A DNA stretch of 64,000 bases from Maniola hyperantus (taxonomy: Eukaryota; Arthropoda; Insecta; Lepidoptera; Nymphalidae). Positions 55,298 to 64,000 of this stretch are shown here, in pieces (position 1 is the first letter of the stretch; each line of letters begins with the position of its first letter). The notes below the pieces were generated by a model, which was not told where the DNA came from, searched no databases, and worked only from the letters and a program-made list of their open reading frames with translations. The stretch lies in the NCBI RefSeq assembly GCF_902806685.2, contig NC_048541.1:15386662-15450661 (forward strand), given 5' to 3'. Made by a program: the position numbers and the translations under genes.

Positions 55298-55880
55298 TAG
55301 CTACGACTCGGGCTACGACCTACGATTATGTTATGGAAACCTATAAAATACGGACTCGTTTCTATCATAAAAACTCAGTAGGTATTTGTGTTTGTTTTGA
55401 AATACAAAGTATCAAAACTTTGCATCGCGTATTCCTCGCGTGTGCGGAAGGGAGGGGACGCGGAATCTTACGCCATCTTTGAATGACAAATTTGTTTCAT
55501 CTTTAGCGAGGGGAGGCGATTCATTTCGTGGGTTTAAGGTAAATGTTGGCGAGACTGGGTGACTTGGAAGACACATTATCAGAAATTTTCTGTCAGAAAA
55601 CTTTCTGATGCACGTTAGACGACCATCCGCAAATTGTAATAAGAAGTAGGTAGGGATGATCGACTTTTTATCAAACGTCAAAACGCTTGCTTAGTGAGGG
55701 AGCTTGTATGAAATACACAGTTGTGATGTTATAAACGTTTGACGTAATTGGCCGCACTTTTTTCGTTAAATCGATAATTTAAAATGGTTAGCTAATAGCG
55801 GACGTGGATTTTATGAACTTCGATTTTTTTTTTCATTTAGTTTTATGTAAATTGCTATAATTGGCTGAATTTATGATATT

Positions 55881-55950
55881 ACTAGCTTACCCTGCGACTT
55901 CGTCCGCATGGACTACACAAATTTCGAACCCCTATTTTACCCCTTTAAGT
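55881..55950 (-). mobile_element. Hel-A 3' fragment
   Basis: ACTAGCTTACCCTGCGACTT and CGAACCCCTATTTTACCCC only. Confidence 0.6.
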
Positions 55951-56559
55951 AAGCAAATTAGTGACAGTCTGCAGGGCCTTCTGATAGACATAATTTTATC
56001 TGACAGATAATTTCTGATAGCATGCAACCATTATTATGGTAAATGTTAGAGAGATTGAGTGACTTATTAGGAAGTGGCTGCCACAATTTGTTGAAATGTT
56101 TGTCGCCGGAGCAATTTTAAAATATCGCCCGAGCTCCTTGTGCGTACAGTTACGATTTATAAGGATTTTCGCTCCCGACACGCGTCTGTATTTCCGTATT
56201 TGTGTGATATTTTGAGGGGATGGAGGTGGCCTATGTCGGAAGACACTGGCCCCGATTCTCTAGTCTCTCTCTAAACTAAATTTAGAGTATCTGCATCCTT
56301 TTCTTTTTACTAATGCTAAAAAAGGAACGGAACATGACTTTCACATTTAAAGACTAAATTTTAGTGCACAATACAAATTTAAACAGTAGGTTCGCGACTG
56401 CGTGCTAAAATCACGGGTTTTACCATCTAAAAATTAAATTTAGAAATGTCAAACTGCTTCTGTTCTTTCCATATTACAATAGTAAGAAGAGGGTGCGAAT
56501 ACTCTAAAATTAGGTTGTGCTTAGAATAGGTGCCAATGAGGCGTTAAAACGGCTACCGA

Positions 56560-56676
56560 AGACGCAACTTGTTATAGATACTTACTTAATAATAATATGT
56601 ACCTAATTGTTTTAAATTAACAAATTGTAAATTGTAAGCCCTCAAAAAAATAAAGGCTTATTTATTTATTTATTTG
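56560..56676 (+). mobile_element. non-LTR 3' end with TTTA tail
   Basis: TAAATTGTAAGCCCTCAAAA followed by AATAAAGGCTTATTTATTTATTTATT, a LINE-like terminus with AATAAA and microsatellite tail. Confidence 0.4.
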
Positions 56677-56823
56677 AGGGGATGGTGCTGACTTTCCTTT
56701 CGAAAGGCATTCTGAAACAGTGGTAGATGCTGTTGACGATTCGAAAATACTTGCAAAAGTTTAATCGAAAAAAAAATATTTTTATTTTATTTTTCAAGAT
56801 ACGTAAGTGAGCATTTGTTTTGA

Positions 56824-57100
56824 GATCATCATGATCAACACATCGCCGGCTGAGAGAGAAGGTTTTGGCCTTAGTCTACCACGCTGGCCATGTGCGGATT
56901 GGTAGACTTCACACACCTTTGAGAACATTATGGAGAACTCTCACGCTTGCAGGTTTCCTCGCGATGTTTTCCTTCACCGACAAAGCAAGTGATATTTAAT
57001 TGTTTAAAAAACGCACACAACTCCGAAAAGTTAGTGGTGCGTGACCGGGATCGAACCCCCGACCTCCCGGACGTCTTAACCACTAGGCTATCATCGCTAA
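56824..57100 (-). mobile_element. SINE-1, full length, minus strand
   Basis: ATCATCATGATCAACACATCG to GTCTTAACCACTAGGCTATC, including B box GGGATCGAACCCCCGA inverted. Confidence 0.78.
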
Positions 57101-57317
57101 AGAAAGTAACAACGAGTATTATAATATCAGCAATAAACTATGATCGCAATTTGCACTGGCCCCCGCAGTGATCGTGATCGTATCTCTGCGACCACCGTCG
57201 GCTACTGTCGGACGATACGCCTACCACCCACCACACTGTGAAGTAAGACAACACCGCAGAGAAGGCATGTTATTATTACAACACCATAGAGTAACTTAAT
57301 ACAAATCCTAATTTAAT

Positions 57318-57616
57318 TTTTTTTACAAAAAAAAATAAAAACCGACTTCGAATATATTATGTATACAAGAGTTAATATAGTTCCATAATAATATTTTTTG
57401 GGGTCGGTGCCAATGAGGTGCCATTGTAGAGTCTCATAAAAATATGAAGTCTAGACGATTCGCGCAGCTAAAGCTAATTGGCACCGGCACCAAAAAGTAT
57501 TATTATGGAACTATATTAACTCTTGTATACATAATATATTCGGTAATAAATTAAATTATTTTTCAATTTTTAGTGTTTGTGTATCGAAGTCGGTTTTTAT
57601 TTTTTTTTGTAAAAAA
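57318..57616. mobile_element. foldback element J with ~100-bp arms
   Basis: TACAAAAAAAAATAAAAACCG to CGGTGCCAAT in the left arm is inverted in the right arm (ATTGGCACCGG to TTTTTTTTTGTA). The right arm has an extra ~41 bp between TATATTCG and CGAAGTCGG. Related text (GAAGTCGGTTAAAAA) recurs at 33352, 57934 and inverted at 60053. Confidence 0.75.
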
Positions 57617-57950
57617 AATTTATTTCACAATTTTTAGTGATCCCATGGAATTATGCTATGACTGGTTAAAAATCTACTGTTTACTAAGCTATTACACTGA
57701 TCGCGAGCAATTTACTCTTATCCGTTGAGGAGTTCCAGTATCTATCTTCGAAGATGTTCATCAGATCTTCACCAAATTTAAATGGGACCAACTTTGAAGT
57801 ATACCCTTTCAAACAAAAAAAGAATTTTCAAAATCGGTCCAGGCGTCTTCGAGTAATCGGGGAACATACATAAAAAAAAAAAAAAAAAGATTCCGACGAA
57901 TTGAGAACCTCCTCCTTTTTTTGAAGTCGGTTAAAAAGGCAATAAACACA
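57617..57950 (+). repeat. repeat J-related segment
   Basis: GACTGGTTAAAAATCTACTG, TCGGTCCAGGCGTC, GAATTGAGAACCTCCTCC and TTTGAAGTCGGTTAAAAA. Similar to 33345-33480 and, inverted, 60053-60095. Confidence 0.5.
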
Positions 57951-57958
57951 AGTGCCCT

Positions 57959-58111
57959 ATAAGTCCCGCAAATTGCCGTCTGCAAATTGTCAGCACTAGA
58001 CTGAAGTTTCGAGCTGATGGTACATTTTTATTTCAGCTGACGTCACAATGACGCCACTTCGATGTTAATGAGACATGGTTCCAGCGCAATAGCAATTTGC
58101 AGGACTTATAC
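57959..58111. mobile_element. MITE-K copy
   Basis: TATAAGTCCCGCAAATTG to ATTTGCAGGACTTATA, TA at both ends, with AGCTGACGTCACAATGACG inside. Confidence 0.78.
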
Positions 58112-58177
58112 CAAAAAACGTGTAAAAGTAAATTGACACTTGGAAATGGCACCATATAACCGCCATGTTATTGACTT

Positions 58178-58307
58178 TTTTTTTTTTTTTTTTTTTTTCT
58201 CTTTATTAAAGGGTTTGTTCAATCAGAACATGTCACCCTTGTAACAAATCACAATAGGTATGTATAATAATTATCTTCGTTTTAAAGTTAAATTTTATGT
58301 TAATTTA
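58178..58307 (-). mobile_element. short retroposed copy with 13-bp target duplications
   Basis: ATGTTATTGACTT flanks both sides (58165-58177 and 58308-58320). On the minus strand the insert ends CTTTAATAAAGAG then a run of ~21 A, i.e. AATAAA plus poly(A). This is a textbook target-primed insertion, of a 5'-truncated LINE or a processed RNA that I cannot identify. Confidence 0.85.
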
Positions 58308-58453
58308 ATGTTATTGACTTAAAAAAAATTATAGCCAGTGTTATGATGTAAGGATTCTAACGATGCCCCTGAAAACATTATAGAGCCTAGCTATCATAGA
58401 TAAAAGAAGTTCACTTATCTGTGCTAGCTATAGTGTAGATATGCAACTTGTAT

Positions 58454-59045
58454 ATAAGTCCCGCAAAGTGCTATTGTGCTGGTCAGTGTCAGCAACACTG
58501 ACTAAATTACTAGTTATTTTTAGCTTATTTTAAAGAATTGGTTTAAATTCAAAGTAATGATCAAGATTATCAATTTATTTATTGAAGTTAGTTTAATGAA
58601 TTGGACATTATTTGACTCATTCCGATGTCACGCGATTTGTGGCGGTGCAGCCATTTTGAATCGATTTGTATAAATGCGGATGTGTGACCGTTTTGAAAGC
58701 AGTCTCGCTCTGACTCGAGACTCGACGACTATTAAATGCGTTTTGCGTTTAGGTCGCTATTTCAATCAATTGGTTGCAATAGCATTTGTTCTCCGATCAA
58801 GTTAATATTTCAGTTAACGTTAGTTTAAAGACTAAAATTCTCGATAAGCCTCTACGCGTTGTGACCCATATCCACGCGCAAGTTTAATATGAGAGGACAT
58901 TTTAACTAAACTCATCTAAAAATACCCAATAAATAATTCGCCTGCTTTTCTGACTGACTCTTTTATCAGTGAGTCAGTCAGCTCAGTCTAGTGCTGACGT
59001 TACTAAAATAGCGGCCACGCGCATTTGAAATTTGCGGGACTTATA
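58454..59045. mobile_element. long MITE-K relative
   Basis: TATAAGTCCCGCAAAGTGC at the left and GAAATTTGCGGGACTTATA at the right, TA-flanked; also shares GTCAGTC and AGTGCTGACGT blocks. At ~590 bp it is a longer family member with no ORF. Confidence 0.7.
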
Positions 59046-59207
59046 AGCAAGTTGTATTAAATAAGAATTTATCAGCTTTTAACGCAAATTGTATCGCTTA
59101 CAACATGAACAAAAAGCACCTACTACCTATAGTAACTAAAATGCTTTAAAATTTTGAAACAGACTCCATCACCCTGTTCTATCGGTAGCCAGCGACTAGC
59201 GTCCAGT

Positions 59208-59464
59208 GTGCTTAGTATGAGACTATTTCACCAACTTAACACTTCGGGGTTAAAGTAAAATGGACTTTAAACATCTATAATTAAATCTCAATTTCGTCTA
59301 TACATAAACAGCCATCGCTCCAAGATGGAACCTTGCGAAATTAAAATCAATCGTACTAGATTTTTCACTTTAAATCAAAGGTGTTAAGGTCTATATTACT
59401 CTGAGGTTATTTTAACGCTCGGATTCTATCAGAGTTAGTGAGATGTACTTCATACTAAGGGTAC
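59208..59464. mobile_element. MITE-H copy, diverged
   Basis: GTGCTTAGTATGAGAC at the left, CATACTAAGGGTAC at the right; interior CATCGCTCCAAGATGGAACC and GAAATTAAAATCAA match the family. Confidence 0.65.
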
Positions 59465-59727
59465 AGAACACAGCCCGCAGCGGCCAATCAATATAGCGCT
59501 GCAATTATGGTAATGCGTAACCGCCGGCCACTGCGAGCCGAGATGCTATTGAAAATGTAAACGAGCGACCTCTTTTATCTCCTGATAGCCTAGTACAACG
59601 TTTACCCGAAAACATTTTATTTTAATCCAGTTTTTGTACTATTTTTCATGTCTAGTCTATCTACCACGTCTAAAAAGACTAAAACATAATTTTTTTTCCT
59701 TTACTTGTCTGGAGGCTATTTAAAAAT

Positions 59728-59785
59728 CTGGCTAAGTGCGAGTCGGACTGGCACACGAAGGGTTCCGTACTATCGTACAAGATAT
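59728..59785 (-). repeat. Rep-C end fragment
   Basis: GGCTAAGTGCGAGTCGGACT to GGGTTCCGTACTATCG. Next to it, 59816-59874 folds as ACAGCGCCAT / ATGGCGCTGT with an inner GTGATTT / AAATCAC stem. Confidence 0.55.
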
Positions 59786-60943
59786 TTTAATGTGCAACAC
59801 TGCAAGATAATGACAACAGCGCCATCTATATGTGATTTAAAATAAATTTATCAAATCACAATAAATGGCGCTGTAATTAAAATGTGTTCACGAAATATTT
59901 CAGTCCACGGGAACTGTCTTTTTCCGTGGATTTCCCAAAAATTTTCTTTCATGCAAACCTTATCCTGACAATTACAAACAGACAGATTAATTAACCAATT
60001 TGGTGCAGTAGTTCGGAAATTATGCAAGTCATACATTTCGGCGATTCATTTTTAACCGACTCTCAAAAAGGAGGTAGTTCTCAATTCAGCCCGTTTAGAT
60101 TTAAGATTACATAGGTGGACTAAATTTAAATTTTATGAATATTGGTATTTTTAACTGTATTTTGAACAAACCTTCGAGCATTTCGCCAATGAAAGTGTAT
60201 CCTAAATTTGTTAGTGATTCTCTCAAATTGATACAGTTTTAGGTTTAATTATGTAGTTTGATTTTAATTTAGTTTGTAACGATGGGACTGGCATATAGAT
60301 TATCTGTAAAAGCCCCTTAGAAAATAACAGATAAAAAAAAAGATTACATAGGACGGACTATATCTATTAATTACCCCTCATCGTAAGGAGATCGCATCAT
60401 GCGGCGCTATCGACATTTTCACTCCCTGACGTTTCAAGAAAAAATCTAATTACCGAGGGTAAAATTAAAAAGGCCCGGTCAATCCGTCTGGTGGCGGCGC
60501 GGCTGGTGTGGCGACTGGCGACGCAATTAAAACTAAAATGGGATTTTCTAGGCCCTTGTTAGGTTTTGCCGCGTCTCCTAACGACGGCTCTTCCTGTTTC
60601 ATTGTCTTGGCGTAACAATCCAGAGGTTGTGCTTTGTTCCCTTTTCTGAGATTATAATATTTTTAGATTGCAGCATGAAATAATCTAAAGTTGAAAGAAG
60701 GACGATACTCATTAGGAAAATAATAGTCGGTATATAATATTAGAATACCTACCTCATTTCTAACTACATGATTCGTAGGGAGTTTTGGATTATACGGACT
60801 AAAAAGTAGTGTACCTACATCCGTCTTCGGGATGCTTTCCGTCTCTGTACCGACTGTCATTACAGATAACCAGACTAATAGACAAACAGACACGCTTTCT
60901 TATCTATAACACTGTTCGTCGACTTTTTGCAATTTATACCGAA

Positions 60944-61436
60944 CTAGCTTATGCTTCGTCAGAGTGGACTACTCAAGTTTTAACCCCAATTTCATCCCCT
61001 TAGGGGTTGAAATATCAAAAACCCTTTCTTAGTGAATGCCTATGTCATAATAGCTATCTGCGTTTTAGCGTTTAAACTATCGTGAGTGATTTCCATTATA
61101 TAATATCTCTCAACGGACCCTGGATGGGTTTAGCCGACGCTAGCCCGACTAGTTTCGAACCCATCTGGGGTCCTTTGTCAAGGGAGTCAGTTCGCGCACG
61201 CGTCGCGATAAGGCGCGTTCTTAACCACGACGCATGCGCGAATTGACTCCCTTGACAAAGGACCCCGGATGGGTTCAAAACTAGTCGGGCTAACGTCGAC
61301 TAAATACGTGAGTATAGCCGTTGAGAGCTATCTGCATGCCAAATTTCAGCCCGATCCGTCCAGTAGTTTGAGCTGTGCGTTGATAGGTCAGTCAGTCAGT
61401 CAGTCGATCACCTTTTCCTTTTATAGGTATATTTGG
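60944..61436 (-). mobile_element. Hel-A Helitron carrying a foldback insertion
   Basis: CTAG at 60944-60947, sequence to AGCTATCTGC (61061), then resumes AGCTATCTGCATGCCAAATT at 61326 and runs to CACCTTTTCCTTTTATAG. 60096-60943 has no recognisable gene. Confidence 0.78.
61062..61325 (+). mobile_element. 264-bp foldback element with 10-bp duplications
   Basis: Flanked by AGCTATCTGC (61052-61061 and 61326-61335). The interior holds ~100-bp inverted arms (from CTCAACGG at 61109; right arm ends CCGTTGAG at 61325) meeting near 61212. A 47-bp leader GTTTTAGCGTTTAAACTATC... lies outside the left arm. Relative at 24091-24261. Long TIRs and ~10-bp duplications recall MULE elements, but the ends are not symmetric. 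Confidence 0.8.
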
Positions 61437-61837
61437 ATTAGGGATGCGTCACCGACGAGTTTCACGAATAAAACTTATTGGAAACATACCCAAACTCGAC
61501 TAATCCCAAACCGGATTTTTATTGATAAATGACTTGTTTGGAAAACTTCTTAATTAACTCGGCTATTACCTCCTAAGGGTCCCTAATCACTCCCGAAGTA
61601 ACGGCAAGTCAATATTTCAAAGTTTCACTAATTAACGCAAAACGTACTTTTGCCCCGTTTGTATTTATTTAATAAATCCCTATTAAGGCGAATTAAATTT
61701 TGTTTAGCTTTGTAATTTGTTTTAGTTTGCCAATAGGTCAAGTTTGTAACTTTAAGTCTACGTAAAGACATTTAATTCAAATATTGCCAAAAGCTTTTTA
61801 CATGCGAATTTTGTTTCTGTGATGCAGGGACGATAGT

Positions 61838-62025
61838 GATTCACGGAAGGTCGGGGGTTCAACCCCGGGCACGCACCTCTAACTTTTCGAAGTAATATGC
61901 ATTTTAAGAAATTAAATATCACTTGCTGTAAGGGTGAAGGAAAACATCCTTAGGAAACCTGCACACCTGAGAGTTCTCCATAGGAGAAGTCTGCCCATCC
62001 GTACATGGCTAGCGTGGAATAGATT
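61838..62025 (+). mobile_element. SINE-1, partial
   Basis: GGAAGGTCGGGGGTTCAACC to CCCATCCGTACATGGCTAGC; A-box region and tail missing. Confidence 0.6.
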
Positions 62026-62261
62026 TATTTGCTTGTATTTTGTCCGATAAACGTATTTGGGAATTCGCGAAAATCATCATGTACAGTCGTCGGTCGAACA
62101 AAGCAAACAAAACGCTGTGAATTATCTCATTTTCGGCACAATGCATTATTAAATTAACATTTGATATCGCTCGTGTCGCGGCCGTCGGACGAGTGGGATT
62201 CTATGTGAGAATGATTGAATGAAAATACATTCACTTTATGCATATAACATTTATGCATTTA

Positions 62262-62570
62262 AGCTGTGGTAGCCTAGTGGTTAGGACGTCCGCCTTCCAA
62301 TCGGAGATCGGGGGTTCGATCCCGGGCACGCACCTCTAACTTTTCGGAGTTATGTGCGTTTTTAAGTAATTAAAATATCACTTGCTTCAACGGTGAAGGA
62401 AAACATCGTGAGGAAACCTGCATGCCTGAGAGTTCTCCATAATGTTCTCAAAGGTGTGTGAAGTCTGCCAATCCGCACTTGGCCAGCGTGGTAGACTATG
62501 GCCAAAACCCTTCTCACTCTGAGAGGAGACATGTGCTCTGTAGTGAGCCGGTGATGGGTTGATCATGATG
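62262..62570 (+). mobile_element. SINE-1, full length
   Basis: GCTGTGGTAGCCTAGTGGTT, CCGCCTTCCAATCGGAG, GGTTCGATCCCGGGCACGC, full body and GATCATGATG tail. ATGCATTTA before and ATGCATATA after may be an imperfect target duplication. Confidence 0.8.
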
Positions 62571-62580
62571 ATGCATATAA

Positions 62581-62775
62581 CTAGCACAAGTTCGCGACTT
62601 CGTCCGCGTGGTCTACACTCAAACCCCTATTTTACCCCTTTAGGGTGTGAATTTTCAACAATCCTTTCTTAGCGGATGATGATGATCTGTACGCCAAATT
62701 TCAGCCTGAGTCCCGTAGTTTGAGCTGTGCGTTGATAGATCAGTCAGTCAGTCACCTTTTCCTTTTACATATAGA
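62581..62775 (-). mobile_element. Hel-A Helitron
   Basis: A|CTAG at 62581 to TATAGA|T at 62775, next to SINE-1; 195 bp with a short internal deletion. Confidence 0.78.
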
Positions 62776-62799
62776 TTTGGGCTATGCATAGAGTTATGT

Positions 62800-62872
62800 T
62801 GCATTGCAAAGACTTTTACTAGACTACTTGAAGGAAGGACAAACAAACAAACACTGTCGCATTATAATAATA
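62800..62872 (-). mobile_element. Hel-B 5' end fragment
   Basis: TTGAAGGAAGGACAAACAAA CAAACACTGTCGCATTATAAT, abutting the CTAG of the next Helitron. Confidence 0.55.
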
Positions 62873-63340
62873 CTAGCGACCCGCCCCGGCTTCGCATGGG
62901 TGCAATGTAGATCGCCTCGGAAACTCTCAAATGAGAGGATTTTTTCCGACCTAATTCACATTATTCCAATTTCTCTACGGATCTCTAATTTTTTGAGAAT
63001 AAAATGTAGCTCATGGCTACTTGCTAATAATTTAGCTTTCTATAGGAAAAACAATTTTTAAAATCAGTTGAGTAGTTTTTGAGTTTATCCTACGTTTTTC
63101 TTATGATATTTGTTAATTTTCGATGGAAGCTTGATTTCTTCCGACATTTTGTTCAAATATCGTCATATTTCAACAAATTAACACAAACCAATATTAAACT
63201 ATACCTATAAACCTTCCTCTTGAATAACTCTATCTATTGGTGAAACCCGCATTGAAATCCGTTGCGTAGTTTAAAAGATCTACGCGTTCATACATACAGA
63301 CAGACAGCGGTAAGCAACTTTGTTTTATACTATGTAGAGA
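62873..63340 (-). mobile_element. Hel-C-type Helitron
   Basis: CTAGCGACCCGCCCCGGCTT at its minus-strand 3' end and TGTAGA|T at the 5' end; 468 bp, non-coding. 63341-63738 has no recognisable gene. Confidence 0.75.
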
Positions 63341-63737
63341 TTAGTGTAGATCATAGTAGGTATAACCCCACATACAAAGAATGAATTTGTAAAATTCAAT
63401 CATAGTAAATTTTACTCAATTCAGTAGTAAGTACTTAGATATAATATGTAGCAGTGTTCAGACAGTATCTTAAAGTCTCAGACGCCAGACACTACAATGT
63501 GATAATTTTATAGTATTTCATAGAATCCATATTTTTACAAATTGTCCGTCTCGGAATAGTTTGGAACGTCTGAGAGGTCTCCGGAGAGAGCTCTCATTCT
63601 GTTTCCAGCTCTCCGACAATTTCTCCGGCTTCGAATCCGGTAATGATCGTAATAAAGGGACGGGACGTATGAAAACGTACAAAATTACTTAGTCTAGGAG
63701 CCGGCGAACGTATTCTATAAAGGAGTAAGCATCGATA

Positions 63738-63834
63738 TAAATAGGTTTAGGTTTAAAGACGTTTATTCTCATAAAGACAAAGTCACTTACATGAGAACTT
63801 AATTCTAAGAATAAAGTTTACAAATATTCGCCAT
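63738..63834 (-). mobile_element. 3' UTR of the non-LTR element at the right edge
   Basis: Minus-strand sequence from the stop codon to AATAAACGTCTTTAAACC. AATAAA is present near the end. Confidence 0.55.
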
Positions 63835-64000
63835 TTAGGTACCTACTCCTTCAATGCATTTGTCGAAGTGATTCGCATTACTCATAATGTGAGCAGCTAA
63901 TTCAGTTTTAAATGCATTGAATGAGTGTACATTTTTTATGTGTGCAGGTATTTGGTTATAAAGTTTTGCTCCTTCATAGGTAAGGGTTTTTCTGCCATAA
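63835..64000 (-). CDS. non-LTR retrotransposon reverse transcriptase, C-terminal end (partial)
   Basis: Open frame running in from beyond the window, 54 codons then TAA at 63835. Reads YGRKTLTYEGAKLYNQIPAH, then IKNVHSFNAFKTEL and so on. The RKTLTYxGAKLYNxIPxxIK...SFxxFKxxL pattern is the usual close of Jockey/CR1-type reverse-transcriptase ORFs. Undamaged within the window, so possibly a young insertion. The element's catalytic domains lie to the right and cannot be judged. Confidence 0.75.
   Translation of the reverse strand, partial: YGRKTLTYEGAKLYNQIPAHIKNVHSFNAFKTELAAHIMSNANHFDKCIEGVGT

Overview
The window reads as non-coding DNA from a lepidopteran (moth or butterfly) nuclear genome. 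It is AT-rich, has no bacterial gene organisation, and is packed with the repeats that characterise Lepidoptera: short Helitrons carrying the TTCGTCCGCGTGGA / GTCAGTCAGTCACC signature, a tRNA-derived SINE ending in ATGATGATG, and a ~430-bp repeat beginning AGGGTTCCGTACCTCAAAAGG. Most reading frames above 60 codons are chance frames, and many start at a non-ATG codon. The only intact protein gene I can support is a transposase. One 99-nt segment (24869-24967) looks like a host exon, so much of the window may be intron or intergenic DNA. Element class names are my reading of sequence hallmarks; no database was searched. Working labels: Hel-A, Hel-B and Hel-C are three non-autonomous Helitron families; SINE-1 is the ~310-bp tRNA SINE; SINE-2 is a ~175-bp tRNA SINE with a GGCTAATATTCTTT tail; Rep-C is the GGTTCCGT repeat; H, K, M, G and J are MITE or foldback families.

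Layout. 1-921: retrotransposon tail, repeat G and a 537-bp TIR element with TTAG duplications. 922-8860: a minus-strand, non-coding LTR retrotransposon arranged LTR-internal-LTR-internal-LTR (period ~3.5 kb), with a tRNA-Leu-type primer site. 8892-11055: a complete Tc1/mariner-type transposon with perfect 27-bp TIRs, TA duplications and a 446-aa transposase of DD82E spacing. 11946-12145: a 200-N gap. 12146-16183: a tandem array of ~760-bp units, each with about five same-strand GCCAT[C/T]TT motifs, a hairpin and a 17-nt tRNA-Leu 3'-end match. 16.3-64 kb: nested Helitrons, SINEs, MITEs and 5'-truncated non-LTR retrotransposons, including a minus-strand reverse-transcriptase C-terminus at 37.5 kb with a ~365-bp (TAAAA)n tail and another running off the right edge.

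Functionally this is a record of successive transposition rather than a pathway. Nested insertions with clean target duplications give relative ages: SINE-2 into Helitrons and Rep-C, Hel-A into MITE-M, a foldback element into Hel-A and Rep-C, and a retrotransposon into Rep-C. Stretches not listed separately are short or decayed and I see no gene in them.
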